Shown here piece after piece: positions 33,134 through 42,525 of a stretch of DNA of 64,000 nucleotides. The stretch's first letter is position 1, and every line of letters starts with the position of its first letter. The position numbers and the translations under genes were made by a program. This stretch comes from Cellulomonas pakistanensis (lineage in GTDB: Bacteria > Actinomycetota > Actinomycetes > Actinomycetales > Cellulomonadaceae). The stretch spans positions 41,574-105,573 of the forward strand of contig NZ_BONO01000016.1 of assembly GCF_016862755.1 (NCBI RefSeq), read 5' to 3'. The notes beneath the pieces were generated by a model. It made no database searches, was not told where the DNA came from, and worked only from the letters and a program-made list of their open reading frames with translations.

Positions 33134-34542
33134 GACCCGAGGCCGGTCCGCGCCTTGCTCCGCGCCGCCGCGTGCGCGGGCGCGGTCCACAGGTCGGCGG
33201 CCGCGGGCGCGCGCGGGACCGGCGCCTCCGCCGCCAGGCTCGTGTACGCCAGGTCGAGGTCGCGCAGCAGCTGGTCGATCATGATCCGGCTGAGGTCGAG
33301 CCGGACCACCACCCGCATGAGGTGCACGTCCTCGGCGTCCGGCGGGAGGCTGTACGCGGGCACGATCCAGCCGCTCTCCCGGAGCCGCGCGGACAGGTGG
33401 TAGACGTCGAAGCCGGGGTCGTCGGCCAGCCGGAACGTCACGACCGGCTCGGCGAGGCCGGGGTTGAGGATCTCGAACCGGCCCGTGGCCTCGAGCTGCT
33501 CGTTCAGGTACCGCGCGTTCGCGAGCATGGTCTCGACGATCGCGGTGTACCCGTCCCGCCCCAGCCGCAGGAAGTTGTACATCTGCGCCTGGATCATCGA
33601 GGACCCGCGGGAGAAGTTGAACGTGTACGTCGGCTGCGCGCCGCCCAGGTAGTTGACGCTGAACACCAGGTCCTCGGGCAGCCTCGAGGCGTCCCGGAAC
33701 ACCAGCCAGCCGACGCCCGGGTACACCAGGCCGTACTTGTGGCCCGAGGCGTTGATCGAGGCCACCTGCTGCAGCCGGAAGTCCCACGCCAGGTCCGGCT
33801 CGGCGAACGGCGCGACGAACGCCCCGCTCGCGCCGTCGACGTGCAGCGGGACGTCCCAGCCGCGCTCGTCCCGGATCCGCACCAGCGCCGCGTCGATCTC
33901 CGCGATCGGGTCGGACTCGCCGATGTGGGTCGTCCCGAGCACGGCGCCGACGGCGATGGTCCGCTCGTCCACCCGCTCGACGACGTCCTCCGCGGTGACG
34001 GTGTACCGGTCCGGGCGCATGGGGATCTTGCGCATCTCGACGTCGAAGTAGTTGGCGAACTTGTCCCACACCACGTGCGTCTCGGCGCCGAACACGACGT
34101 TCGGCCGGTCGGCCGGCAGCCCCGCCGCCGCGCGCCGGTGCTGCCAGGCGCGCTTGTGCGCCAGCAGGCCGAGCATGATCGCCTCGGACGAGCCGATGGT
34201 CGCGACCCCGACGACCGTCGACGGGTCGGGCGCGTGGAACAGGTCGCCGAGCATGTGCACGCAGGCCTCCTCGACGAGCGAGGCGACCGGGTACTCCTCG
34301 TGGTCGATGTGGTTCTTGCGCAGCGTGTCGTGGATCAGCGCCTCGGCCTGCGGCTCCATCCAGGTGGTGACGAAGGACGCGAGGTTGAGCGTCTCCCGCC
34401 CGTCGAGCATCAGGCCGGTGTGCAGCAGCTCGTAGACCTCGTCCGGGTCCAGGCCGTGCGCGGGGAACTCGGTGCGGTCGATGGCGGTGCGGAAGCTCGC
34501 CCGGCCGTGGATCGGCAGGGCGGCGTGGCCGTGTCGGGTCAT
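33130..34542 (-). CDS. gadB: Glutamate decarboxylase
   Basis: PLP enzyme of 470 aa converting glutamate to GABA and CO2, consuming a proton. GadA/B hallmarks: RTEFPAHGLDPDEVYELLHT near the start, substrate loop LNLASFVTTWMEPQAEAL, IGSSEAIMLGLLAHKRAWQ, HVDGASGAFVAPF and the PLP Lys269 in INASGHKYGLVYPG. The family's C-terminal pH-sensing His-Thr tail is not obvious (ending AARSKARTGLGS). GCGAGGTG lies about nine bases before the ATG. It is divergent from a POT transporter rather than next to a GABA antiporter. Confidence 0.93.
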   Translation of the reverse strand: MTRHGHAALPIHGRASFRTAIDRTEFPAHGLDPDEVYELLHTGLMLDGRETLNLASFVTTWMEPQAEALIHDTLRKNHIDHEEYPVASLVEEACVHMLGDLFHAPDPSTVVGVATIGSSEAIMLGLLAHKRAWQHRRAAAGLPADRPNVVFGAETHVVWDKFANYFDVEMRKIPMRPDRYTVTAEDVVERVDERTIAVGAVLGTTHIGESDPIAEIDAALVRIRDERGWDVPLHVDGASGAFVAPFAEPDLAWDFRLQQVASINASGHKYGLVYPGVGWLVFRDASRLPEDLVFSVNYLGGAQPTYTFNFSRGSSMIQAQMYNFLRLGRDGYTAIVETMLANARYLNEQLEATGRFEILNPGLAEPVVTFRLADDPGFDVYHLSARLRESGWIVPAYSLPPDAEDVHLMRVVVRLDLSRIMIDQLLRDLDLAYTSLAAEAPVPRAPAAADLWTAPAHAAARSKARTGLGS

Positions 34543-34733
34543 GGGGCAGCACCTCGCGGTCGTCGGTGACGCGGTGCGACGGCGGGGGCCCGTCCGGACG
34601 ACGCGACCGTAGCAGCGGGCGTCGCAGCGCCGGACCGGGGCCTTCAGCATTTGCAGGCCTGCGAGCGCCGGGCCCACCCTGGAAGGCGGCGCGCGCGCAC
34701 CTGGCGCGCGCCCGTCGACCGTCAGGAGACCCC

Positions 34734-36254
34734 ATGACCACCGCGGCCCACGGCGAACCGCCCGCCGGACAGCTGGCCGGCGACCGCGCGTTCTTCGGCC
34801 ACCCGCGCGGGCTGATGACGCTGTTCACCACGGAGCTGTGGGAGCGGTTCAGCTACTACGGGATGCGCGCCATCCTGCTGTACTACCTGACGGACACGGT
34901 CGCGAACGGCGGCCTCGGGATCGGCGAGACGACCGGCCTCGCGCTGGTGTCGATCTACGGCACGAGCGTCTACCTGCTGTCCGTGGTCGGCGGCTGGCTG
35001 GCGGACCGCGTGATCGGCGCCCGCCGCTCGGTGCTGATCGGCGGGATCATCATCGCCGCCGGCCACGTCCTGCTGGCGATCCCGGCCGCGGCGTCCTCGT
35101 ACCTCGGCATCGCGCTGGTCGCCCTCGGCACCGGCCTGCTGAAGCCGAACGTGTCGAGCATGGTCGGCGAGCTGTACGCGCGCGACGACGAGCGCCGCGA
35201 CTCGGCGTTCTCGATCTTCTACATGGGCATCAACATCGGGTCGTTCACGGCGCCGTTCCTGGTCGGCGCCGCGCGCGCCTGGGGCGGGTACCACGCCGGG
35301 TTCCTCGTCGCGGCGGTCGGCATGGCGATCGCCCTGGTGTTCTTCGTGGCGGGCGCCAAGTACCTCGGCCGCGCCGGCGGCGTCGCGCCCAACCCGGTCC
35401 GTCCCGAGGAGCGCGTCGCGCTGATCCGCGGGTTCCTCGTCGTCCTCGCCGGGATCGTCGTCGTCGGGCTGGTCGCGGCCGTCGTGGCCGGCGGGTTCAA
35501 CCTCGACACCTTCATCGACACGATGTCGTACCTGGCGTTCATCGCGCCGGTCGCGTACTTCATCGTGATGTACCGCTCGCCCAAGGTCACCGACGCCGAG
35601 CGTCCGCGCGTGCTCGCGTACATCCCGCTGTTCGTCGCGGCGATGCTGTTCTGGATGATCTTCGAGCAGGCGGCGACGACGCTCGCGGCGTTCGCGGCGA
35701 ACCGCACCGAGCTGTCGATCGTCGGCGTGACGATCAGCCCCGAGTTCTTCCAGTCGGTGAACCCGCTGTCGATCATCGTCCTGGCGCCGGTGTTCGCGTG
35801 GATCTGGTCGAAGACCCACGACCGCCCGCCGACCGCGACCAAGTTCGCGATCGGGCTGGCGCTGGCCGCGGTGTCGTTCCTCGTGATGTCGCTGGCGTCG
35901 GCCGCGTTCGCCGACAGCCTGGCGCCGGCGTGGGTGCTCGTCGTGGTCTACGTGATCCAGACGCTCGGCGAGCTGTGCCTGTCCCCCGTCGGCCTCGCCG
36001 CGACCACGCTGCTCGCGCCGCGGGCGTTCCGGAACCAGGCGATGGCCGTGTGGTTCCTCGCCCCGGCCGCTGGGCAGGCGATCACGGCGCAGCTGATCAA
36101 GGCCACCGAGGGCGCGTCCGACACGGCGTACTTCGGCGGGATCGGCGCGGTGGCGCTGGCCTTCGCGCTGATCCTGCTCGCGCTGTCGCCGTGGGTGACC
36201 CGGCACATCCGCCGTGCCGACGAGATGGAGGGCACGGTGAGCGCCGGGGCGTGA
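34734..36254 (+). CDS. POT-family proton-coupled peptide transporter
   Basis: Protein of 506 aa, 12-14 helices. The signature FFGHPRGLMTLFTTELWERF then SYYGMRAILLYYLTD contains the ExxER proton-coupling motif. GTGLLKPNVSSMVGELY and FSIFYMGINIGSFTAPFLVG are the PTR2 family motifs. It should import di- and tripeptides with protons. The ATG follows CAGGAGA. It is divergent from gadB, so import and decarboxylation might respond together to acid; this is inference. Confidence 0.93.
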   Translation: MTTAAHGEPPAGQLAGDRAFFGHPRGLMTLFTTELWERFSYYGMRAILLYYLTDTVANGGLGIGETTGLALVSIYGTSVYLLSVVGGWLADRVIGARRSVLIGGIIIAAGHVLLAIPAAASSYLGIALVALGTGLLKPNVSSMVGELYARDDERRDSAFSIFYMGINIGSFTAPFLVGAARAWGGYHAGFLVAAVGMAIALVFFVAGAKYLGRAGGVAPNPVRPEERVALIRGFLVVLAGIVVVGLVAAVVAGGFNLDTFIDTMSYLAFIAPVAYFIVMYRSPKVTDAERPRVLAYIPLFVAAMLFWMIFEQAATTLAAFAANRTELSIVGVTISPEFFQSVNPLSIIVLAPVFAWIWSKTHDRPPTATKFAIGLALAAVSFLVMSLASAAFADSLAPAWVLVVVYVIQTLGELCLSPVGLAATTLLAPRAFRNQAMAVWFLAPAAGQAITAQLIKATEGASDTAYFGGIGAVALAFALILLALSPWVTRHIRRADEMEGTVSAGA

Positions 36255-36261
36255 CGGCCCC

Positions 36262-36287
36262 GGCGCCCGCCGGCGCCCCGTGCGGGG
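36262..36287. terminator. GC-rich hairpins between convergent POT and SDR genes
   Basis: GGCGCC repeated at 36262-36267 and 36272-36277 can pair with a four-base loop; CCCC/GGGG at 36276-36279 and 36284-36287 forms a competing small stem. In the 33-base gap between converging stops. Weak, no T run. Confidence 0.35.
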
Positions 36288-37046
36288 TCAGGACCGCGCG
36301 GTCTGGGTGTTCGACACCTGGGCCCGCGGCCGGACGACCAGCGTGTCGATGTTGACGTGGTGCGGCCGGGTCAGCGCGAACGCGATGACGTCCGCGATGT
36401 CCTCGGCGAGCAGCGGCTGGTAGCCCTCGTAGACCTTCGCCGCGCGCTCGGCGTCACCGCCGAACCGGACCAGGGAGAACTCCTCGGTCGCGACGGCGCC
36501 GGGCGCGATGTCGATGACCCGCACCGGCTCGCCGATCAGCTCGAGCCGCAGGGTGGTGGTGAGCATCCGCTCGGCGTGCTTGGCGCCGGTGTAGCCCGCG
36601 CCGCCCTCGTACGGGCCGATAGCTGCGGTCGAGGTGACCACGAGGACGTCGCCGCGGCCGCTGGCCTTCAGCTGCGGCAGCAGGGCCTTCGTGACACGCA
36701 GCGTGCCGAGCACGTTGATGTCGTACATGCGGCGCCAGCCCTCGACGTCCGCCTCGGCGACCGGGTCGAGGCCCAGCGCGCCGCCCGCGTTGTTGACGAG
36801 AGACGTGAGCCCGCCGGTCGCCTCGACGTGCGCGGCCAGGCGAGCCACGTCCTCGTCGCTCGTGAGGTCCGCGGCGAACGGCTCGGCGCCGGTCTCGGCG
36901 GCCAGGGCCTCGAGCCGGTCGGCGCGGCGCGCGACGGCGACGACGTCCCAGCCCTCGGCGCGCAGCCGGCGGACGGTCGCGGCGCCGATCCCGCTGGACG
37001 CACCGGTGACGACGGCGCGGAGGGCGGGCGTGGCGGTCTCGGACAT
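36288..37046 (-). CDS. Short-chain dehydrogenase/reductase
   Basis: Classical SDR of 252 aa. Cofactor motif VVTGASSGIGAATV, NAG motif LVNNAGGALG, catalytic Ser in VTSTAAIGPYEGG and YTGAKHA (YxxxK). ARRADRL after beta2 suggests NADP(H) preference. The substrate is unknown. It is the last leftward gene after the aminotransferase, separated from it by a long inverted repeat, so it probably has its own promoter. Confidence 0.88.
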   Translation of the reverse strand: MSETATPALRAVVTGASSGIGAATVRRLRAEGWDVVAVARRADRLEALAAETGAEPFAADLTSDEDVARLAAHVEATGGLTSLVNNAGGALGLDPVAEADVEGWRRMYDINVLGTLRVTKALLPQLKASGRGDVLVVTSTAAIGPYEGGAGYTGAKHAERMLTTTLRLELIGEPVRVIDIAPGAVATEEFSLVRFGGDAERAAKVYEGYQPLLAEDIADVIAFALTRPHHVNIDTLVVRPRAQVSNTQTARS

Positions 37047-37091
37047 GCTGGGTCCTCTCGGTGGGGCTGGTTCGGGTCCGACTGTAGGCCG

Positions 37092-37165
37092 CGCCGAGAC
37101 CCACTGATCCGCGCGAGGCCCACGTCCGCGGGCGGGGGTCTCGGTCGGATCAGTGGGTCTCGGCG
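37092..37165. terminator. 20-bp perfect inverted repeat downstream of aminotransferase
   Basis: Arms 37092-37111 and 37146-37165 are perfectly complementary (left arm begins cgccgagacccactgatccg), 34-base loop. It sits just after the aminotransferase stop and before the SDR gene on the same strand, the position of a transcription terminator, although no U-run follows. Confidence 0.6.
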
Positions 37166-37175
37166 AGCCGAGCGG

Positions 37176-38495
37176 TCAGAGGGTGGCGTCGAGCTCCGAC
37201 AGCACCGCGTCGTAGGCCGCGAGCGCTCTCGCGACCTGCGCGTCCGTGACGACGCACGGCGGGACGACGTGGATGCGGTTGTCCTGCACGAACGGCAGCA
37301 GCCCCCGGTCGAGCAGGCCGGCCTTGACCGCGCCCATGGCCGCGGGGCCGACCGGCTCCCGGGTCGCGCGAGAGGTGACCAGCTCCAGCGCCCAGAACAC
37401 GCCGGTCCCCCGCACCTCGCCGACCGACGGGTGCGCGTCCGCGAGCGCCGCGAGCCCCGGCGCGAGCACCTCGGCGCCGATCCGGGCGGCGTTCTCGACG
37501 ACCTTCTCGTCCTCCATCGCCTCGATGGTCGCGACGACCGCCGCCATCGCGAGCGGGTGCCCGGAGTACGTCAGCCCACCGGGGTACACCCGGTCGTCGA
37601 ACGCGCGGGCGACGGCGTCCGACATCAGCACGCCGCCGGCGGGCACGTAGCCGGAGTTGACCCCCTTGGCGAACGTCACCAGGTCGGGCACCACGTCGTG
37701 CTGCTCGAACGCGAACCACGACCCCGTGCGGCCGAACCCGGCCATCACCTCGTCGAGGACCAGCAGGATCCCGTGCCGGTCGGCGATCGCCCGCACGCCC
37801 GCGAGGTAGCCCGGCGGCGGCACCAGCACGCCCGCGGTCCCCGGGACGGTCTCGAGCAGGATCGCCGCGATCGACCCCGGCCCCTCCGCCTCGACGACGC
37901 GCGCCAGGTGCCGCAGCGCGCGCTCGCACTCCTCCTCCGGCGTCGTCGCCCAGAACTCCGAGCGGTACAGGTACGGACCGAAGTGGTGCACGTGGCCGCG
38001 GGCGTACTCGTTCGGCACCCGGCGCCAGTCGCCGGTCGCGACCACGGCCGCGCCGGTGTTGCCGTGGTACGAGCGGTACGCGGACAGCACCTTGTCGCGG
38101 CCGGTGACCAGGCGCGCCATCCGGATGGCGTTCTCGTTCGCGTCGGCGCCGCCGTTCGTGAAGAACACCTTGGAGAACGACGCCGGCGCGTGCCGGAGGA
38201 TCGCCTCGGCCGCCCGCCCGCGCGGGAGCACGGCGTGCGACGGGGCCACGGTCGCCAGCCGCCCGGCCTGCTCGGCGATCGCCGCCGTGACCCGCGGGTG
38301 CTGGTGGCCGATGTTGGTGTTGACGAGCTGGCTGCTGAAGTCGAGCAGCGTGCGCCCGTCCGCGAGCGCGACCTCGCAGCCGGAGGCCCCGGCGACGACG
38401 AGCGGCTGCAGGGCGCCCTGGGCGGACCAGGAGTGGAACACGTGCGCCCGGTCGAGCTCGAGGGCGAGCGCGCCGTCGGCGTCGAGTGCGGTCAT
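37176..38495 (-). CDS. Class III aminotransferase (likely beta-alanine:pyruvate)
   Basis: PLP aminotransferase of 439 aa. FFTNGGADANENAIRMAR binds phosphate, SYHGNTGAA lies near the cofactor, Asp248 in LVLDEVMAGFGRTG and Lys277 in TFAKGVNSGYVP are the PLP contacts. Family members act on omega-amino acids. Next to dihydropyrimidinase and a ureidopropionase-like enzyme, the natural substrate would be beta-alanine or 3-aminoisobutyrate, giving a semialdehyde. The specificity is inferred from context. Confidence 0.88.
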   Translation of the reverse strand: MTALDADGALALELDRAHVFHSWSAQGALQPLVVAGASGCEVALADGRTLLDFSSQLVNTNIGHQHPRVTAAIAEQAGRLATVAPSHAVLPRGRAAEAILRHAPASFSKVFFTNGGADANENAIRMARLVTGRDKVLSAYRSYHGNTGAAVVATGDWRRVPNEYARGHVHHFGPYLYRSEFWATTPEEECERALRHLARVVEAEGPGSIAAILLETVPGTAGVLVPPPGYLAGVRAIADRHGILLVLDEVMAGFGRTGSWFAFEQHDVVPDLVTFAKGVNSGYVPAGGVLMSDAVARAFDDRVYPGGLTYSGHPLAMAAVVATIEAMEDEKVVENAARIGAEVLAPGLAALADAHPSVGEVRGTGVFWALELVTSRATREPVGPAAMGAVKAGLLDRGLLPFVQDNRIHVVPPCVVTDAQVARALAAYDAVLSELDATL

Positions 38496-38520
38496 GGGTG
38501 CGGGCCTTCCGTGGGTGAGG

Positions 38521-38589
38521 CGCGCCGAGTGTCCAGAACCCCGGGGACGAACCGGGGCGAACCGCCTCGGATCCTGGACACTCGGCGCG
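38521..38589. terminator. 16-bp perfect inverted repeat between SBP and aminotransferase genes
   Basis: Arms 38521-38536 (cgcgccgagtgtccag) and 38574-38589 are perfectly complementary. The 37-base interior contains a second small pair (ccccggg...ccgggg). It lies after the substrate-binding protein stop and before the aminotransferase start, so it could terminate or attenuate between these two genes. Confidence 0.55.
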
Positions 38590-38601
38590 TTGCGGATCGG
38601 G

Positions 38602-39759
38602 TCAGTTGCCGCCGGGCTGGAGCTCGACCTCGAGCGGCGCGAAGTCCGCGCCCTCGACGTCCTCGCCGTCGGCGGTCAGCTCGTCCAGCGCCTGCTGCAC
38701 GTACTCGTTGGTGTACGCGGTCTCCGGCGGGTCGGCGGTGATGATCGTCGCGCCGGTCTCGTTCGACGTCTGGAGCGCCATCTCGACGGTCGCGTCCCAG
38801 GCGGCCTCGTCGACCAGGCCGATGCCGCCGGAGGTCGACGGCCAGATGAGCTTGTTGACCTCGTTGGTCATCCAGAGCTGGTGGCTGGTGCCGAGCGTCG
38901 AGCCCGCGGCCGTGACGATGTCGGCCGCCTCCTGCGGGTTGTCCCGCGCGTACATCCAGCCCTTGAGGGTCGCCTTGAGGAACGCGACCGTCGTGTCGGC
39001 GTACTCCGCGTCGTCCGCCAACCGGCCGGCGTCCGCCCAGATCGCGTCCTGGAGCATGGCGGTGCCCTCGTCGTTCCAGTCGATGACCGAGAAGTCGTCG
39101 GGCTGGTAGAGCTCGCCGGTCTCCGGGTCCTCCGTCTCGAGCAGCTGGGCGTACTCGTTGTAGGTCATCGCCTGCGCCGCGTCGATGTCGCCGGCCAGGA
39201 ACGCGTTCATGTCGAACGCCTGCTGCACGATCTCGAAGTCCGTGACGCCCGCCTTGTTCAGCCCCGCGAACAGCTCCCACTCGTTGCCGTAGCCCCAGGA
39301 GCCGATCTTCTTGCCCTCGAGGTCCGCGACCGAGTCGATGCCGGCGTCCGCGAACGACACCTGGAGGGTCGCCGAGCGCTCGAAGATCTGCGCGACGTTG
39401 GTGATGTCCGCGCCCTGCTCGATGGAGCCGAGCACCTTCGGCACCCACGCGACCGCGTAGTCGACCTCGCCGTTCGCGAGCGCGTCCTGCGGCACGATGT
39501 CGCCGCCGCTGGGGATGATCTCGACGTCGAGGCCCTCGTCCTCGTAGTAGCCCTGGTCCAGCGCCGCGTAGTAGCCGGAGAACTGCGCCTGGGTCAGCCA
39601 CTGCAGCTGCAGCTTCACGGGCGTCAGCCCGCCGTCGCCGCTGCTCCCCGACCCGGTCGACCCGGCCTGGTCGTCCGAGCCGCCGCCGCACGCGGTCAGC
39701 GCGAGCGCCGCCACGACGCCGAGCGCCCCGAGCCCGGCCCGCCTGGTGGTGTTCCTCAT
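38602..39759 (-). CDS. NMT1/ThiY-type ABC substrate-binding lipoprotein
   Basis: Lipoprotein of 385 aa with signal RRAGLGALGVVAALALTAC (lipobox LTAC). The periplasmic-binding fold of the NMT1/SsuA type begins VKLQLQWLTQAQFSGYYAAL, then YYEDEGLDVEIIPSGGDIVP and IGSWGYGNEWELFAGL. Relatives bind pyrimidine-like or thiamine precursor ligands (formylaminopyrimidine, hydroxymethylpyrimidine). In this cluster uracil, thymine, hydantoin or a dihydropyrimidine is the expected ligand. AAGGGGA lies six bases before the ATG. Confidence 0.9.
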   Translation of the reverse strand: MRNTTRRAGLGALGVVAALALTACGGGSDDQAGSTGSGSSGDGGLTPVKLQLQWLTQAQFSGYYAALDQGYYEDEGLDVEIIPSGGDIVPQDALANGEVDYAVAWVPKVLGSIEQGADITNVAQIFERSATLQVSFADAGIDSVADLEGKKIGSWGYGNEWELFAGLNKAGVTDFEIVQQAFDMNAFLAGDIDAAQAMTYNEYAQLLETEDPETGELYQPDDFSVIDWNDEGTAMLQDAIWADAGRLADDAEYADTTVAFLKATLKGWMYARDNPQEAADIVTAAGSTLGTSHQLWMTNEVNKLIWPSTSGGIGLVDEAAWDATVEMALQTSNETGATIITADPPETAYTNEYVQQALDELTADGEDVEGADFAPLEVELQPGGN

Positions 39760-39869
39760 GTCATCCCCTTCGTCGTCGCAACACGTCCAGAGGCCCTCCT
39801 GGCGCCGTCGGCAGGCGGGGTGGTTCCGGCCCGCGGACCCCCGACCGCGGGACGTTCGGTGCGGTGCGC

Positions 39870-40691
39870 TCAGCCCCGGCGCACGCCGCGGGTCCCCCAC
39901 CGCTCGACCGCGGAGGTGGCCCCGTAGAACAGCAGCCCGACGAGCACGCCGCCGAGCACGTACGCCCAGGCCCGGGCGTAGTTCGACCCCGCCGCGGCCG
40001 TGGTGATGAACGACCCGATGCCGGACCGCGGCCCGCCGAAGTACTCCGCGACGATCGCCGAGATCACCGCCAGCGAGGACGCCAGCCGCAGGCCGGTGAA
40101 CACGAACGGCAGCGCCGTCGGGATCGTCACCGCGCGGACCGCCTGCCGCGGGGTCGCGGCGTAGGCCCGCATGAGGTCCCGGTGAACGGGCCGGACCTGC
40201 CGGAGGCCGCGCAACGTGGTGACGAACACCGGCACCCCGACCGCGACGGCCACCACGATCTGCCGCCCGGTCTCCACCGAGGCGCCGTACATCGTGTAGA
40301 GCACCGGGGCGAGGGCCACGATCGGCACGACCGCCAGGCCGGCGACCACCGGGTCGAGCAGCAGGTCGACGGCCCGGACCGCCGAGGCCAGCACGGCCGC
40401 GGCGATCGCGACCACCGCGCCGACGACGAGCCCGACCAGCGCGTTCGTCCCGGTGATCAGCGCCGCCGAGGCGATCGTGGGGAGGAACTCGGCGAACTCG
40501 GCGGCGACTGCGGACGGGCTCGGCAGCAGGAACGGCGGGACCTCGGCCAGCGCCACGACGGCCTGCCAGGCCGCGACGAGGAGGACCAGCAGGACGACGG
40601 GGGCGGCGCGGTGGCCCCACGCGGCGGCGGTGCGGCGCGCCCGGCCCGGGGCGGGGGCAGCAGCGGGCGCCGGGGCTGCGGCGGCGCTCAC
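39870..40691 (-). CDS. ABC transporter permease (second)
   Basis: Protein of 273 aa with six helices of the SsuC/TauC permease family. The EAA loop reads LMRAYAATPRQAVRAVTIPT followed by ALPFVFTGLRLASSLAVISAIVAEYFG across its length. The GTG at 40689-40691 overlaps the ATPase stop. Paired with the other permease as a heterodimer. Confidence 0.9.
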   Translation of the reverse strand: MSAAAAPAPAAAPAPGRARRTAAAWGHRAAPVVLLVLLVAAWQAVVALAEVPPFLLPSPSAVAAEFAEFLPTIASAALITGTNALVGLVVGAVVAIAAAVLASAVRAVDLLLDPVVAGLAVVPIVALAPVLYTMYGASVETGRQIVVAVAVGVPVFVTTLRGLRQVRPVHRDLMRAYAATPRQAVRAVTIPTALPFVFTGLRLASSLAVISAIVAEYFGGPRSGIGSFITTAAAGSNYARAWAYVLGGVLVGLLFYGATSAVERWGTRGVRRG

Positions 40692-41545
40692 CGCGTCTCC
40701 ACCCCGCGGCTCGGGACGCCGTCCGCGCCGCCGTGCAGCGCCTCGCGCACCGCCGTGACCGCCGCGAAGTACGCCTCGTCCTCGCGGAGCGCGTCGTCCC
40801 GCGACCCGGACCGGCCGAGCCCCACGTCCACGATCCCGGCGATCCGCCCCGGCCGCGCGGACATCACCACGACCCGGTCGGACAGGAACACCGCCTCCGG
40901 GATCGAGTGCGTGACGAACACGACCGCCGCCTGCGTCTCCGCGCAGATCCGCACCAGCTCGGACTGCAGCCGCTCGCGGGTCATCTCGTCCAGCGCGCCG
41001 AACGGCTCGTCCATCAGCAGCAGGCTCGGCCGCTCCGCGAGCGCCCGGGCGATCGCCACGCGCTGCTGCATGCCGCCCGACAGCTGGTCCGGGAAGTGGT
41101 CGGCGAAGTCGGTCAGCCCGACCAGCGCCAGCATCTCGTCGGCGCGCTCCCGGCGGGCGCCGCGGCCGACGCCGTGCAGGGACAGCGGCAGCTCGATGTT
41201 CGCCCGGACCGTGCGCCACGGGAGCAGGCCGGCCTGCTGGAACGCGATGCCGTAGTCGTGGCCGAGCCGCGCCTCCCGTGCCGGGCGCCCGAACACGGCG
41301 ATCGAGCCCGACGTCGGCTCGTCGAGGTCGGCGACCAGGCGGAGCAGCGTGGACTTGCCGCAGCCCGACGGGCCGATCAGGGACACGAACTCCCCCGCGC
41401 CGACCGTGAGGTCGACGTGCTCCAGCGCCGTGACGGACCGGCCGCCCTCGCCGGGGAACACCCGGCCGACGCCGGTGACCTGGACGGCCGCGGCGGTCGC
41501 GGTCGGCGCTCCGGGCGCGGCGCCGGCGGCGGTCGGCGCGGTCAC
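40688..41545 (-). CDS. ABC transporter ATP-binding protein
   Basis: Protein of 285 aa, SsuB/TauB-type. Walker A GPSGCGKSTLL, Q-loop AFQQAGLLPWRTV, signature LSGGMQQRVAIARAL, Walker B LLLMDEPFGALDE, H-loop FVTHSIPEAVFLSDRV. The GTG start overlaps the stop of the first permease. Confidence 0.94.
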   Translation of the reverse strand: MTAPTAAGAAPGAPTATAAAVQVTGVGRVFPGEGGRSVTALEHVDLTVGAGEFVSLIGPSGCGKSTLLRLVADLDEPTSGSIAVFGRPAREARLGHDYGIAFQQAGLLPWRTVRANIELPLSLHGVGRGARRERADEMLALVGLTDFADHFPDQLSGGMQQRVAIARALAERPSLLLMDEPFGALDEMTRERLQSELVRICAETQAAVVFVTHSIPEAVFLSDRVVVMSARPGRIAGIVDVGLGRSGSRDDALREDEAYFAAVTAVREALHGGADGVPSRGVETR

Positions 41546-42525
41546 GCGGCCACCTCCGCCCGGCGGAACCGGCGCAGCGCGGTGCCGAGCAGCGCGACCG
41601 CCCCGGAGGCGACCAGGCCGAGCAGCACCGCCCCGAAGATCGGCGCCCACGGCTTGGCGGGGTCGCTGCTGGCGAAGTTGGCGAACTCGAGGATCATGCG
41701 TCCGATACCTCCGGGCATCCCGGTCGAGACCTCCGCGACGACGACGCCGAGCACGGCGCTCGTGGCCGCCAGGCGGAGGGCGGGCAGCAGGTGGGGCACG
41801 CTCGCGGGCAGCCGCAGGCGGACCAGCTCCTGGGTCCAGGAGGCGGCGTAGCCGGCGAACAGCTCGCGGTGCAGGGTGTCGGGCGAGGTCAGGCCGCGCA
41901 GGGCGCCGACCGCGACCGGGAAGAACGCCAGGTACGAGGCGATCACGGCGACCGACATCCACGGCTCCCAGGTGAAGCCGAGCTCGAGCTTCGACCCCCA
42001 GCCCTTCACGAGCGGGGCGAGCGCGATGAGCGGGACGGTCTGGCTCAGCACGACCAGCGGGAGCACCGCCGACCGCGCCACCCGGAACCGGGTCATCAGC
42101 AGCGCGAGGCCGAAGCCGACGACCACGCCGATCACCCAGGACACCGCCGCGATCCGCAGGCTGGTGCCGCCGGCGCGGAGCACCGCGAGCCACAGCGGGT
42201 CGGCGCCCGGCTGGGACGTCAGCGGCTCGCCGAGCCGGGCCAGCATCTCGGTGACGTGCGGCATCGCGAGGTCGGTGGTGCGCGGCAGCACGCGCAGCTC
42301 GCCCACGCTCCAGCCGTCCTCGGGGACGACCGCCTTGACCAGCTCCCACAACGCGGCGAGCAGGACGAGGGCGGCGACGCCGAGGGCGACGGGGCGCAGG
42401 GCGCGGACGGGCGCGGGCAGCGCGCGGGACCGGCGCGCGGCCGGGGCGAGCGCGGCGGCGGACGGCGCGACGACCGCCGCGTCCCCGGCCTCCGCGACCC
42501 CCGGCCCCGCCACCCCGGTCGTCAT
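41542..42525 (-). CDS. ABC transporter permease (first)
   Basis: Protein of 327 aa. After an Ala-rich N-terminus, six helices include LRIAAVSWVIGVVVGFGLAL and the EAA loop ELFAGYAASWTQELVRLRLP, then ASVPHLLPALRLAATSAVLG. The ATG overlaps the stop of the luciferase-like oxidoreductase gene (ATGA), tying uptake to the catabolic genes. Confidence 0.9.
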   Translation of the reverse strand: MTTGVAGPGVAEAGDAAVVAPSAAALAPAARRSRALPAPVRALRPVALGVAALVLLAALWELVKAVVPEDGWSVGELRVLPRTTDLAMPHVTEMLARLGEPLTSQPGADPLWLAVLRAGGTSLRIAAVSWVIGVVVGFGLALLMTRFRVARSAVLPLVVLSQTVPLIALAPLVKGWGSKLELGFTWEPWMSVAVIASYLAFFPVAVGALRGLTSPDTLHRELFAGYAASWTQELVRLRLPASVPHLLPALRLAATSAVLGVVVAEVSTGMPGGIGRMILEFANFASSDPAKPWAPIFGAVLLGLVASGAVALLGTALRRFRRAEVAA

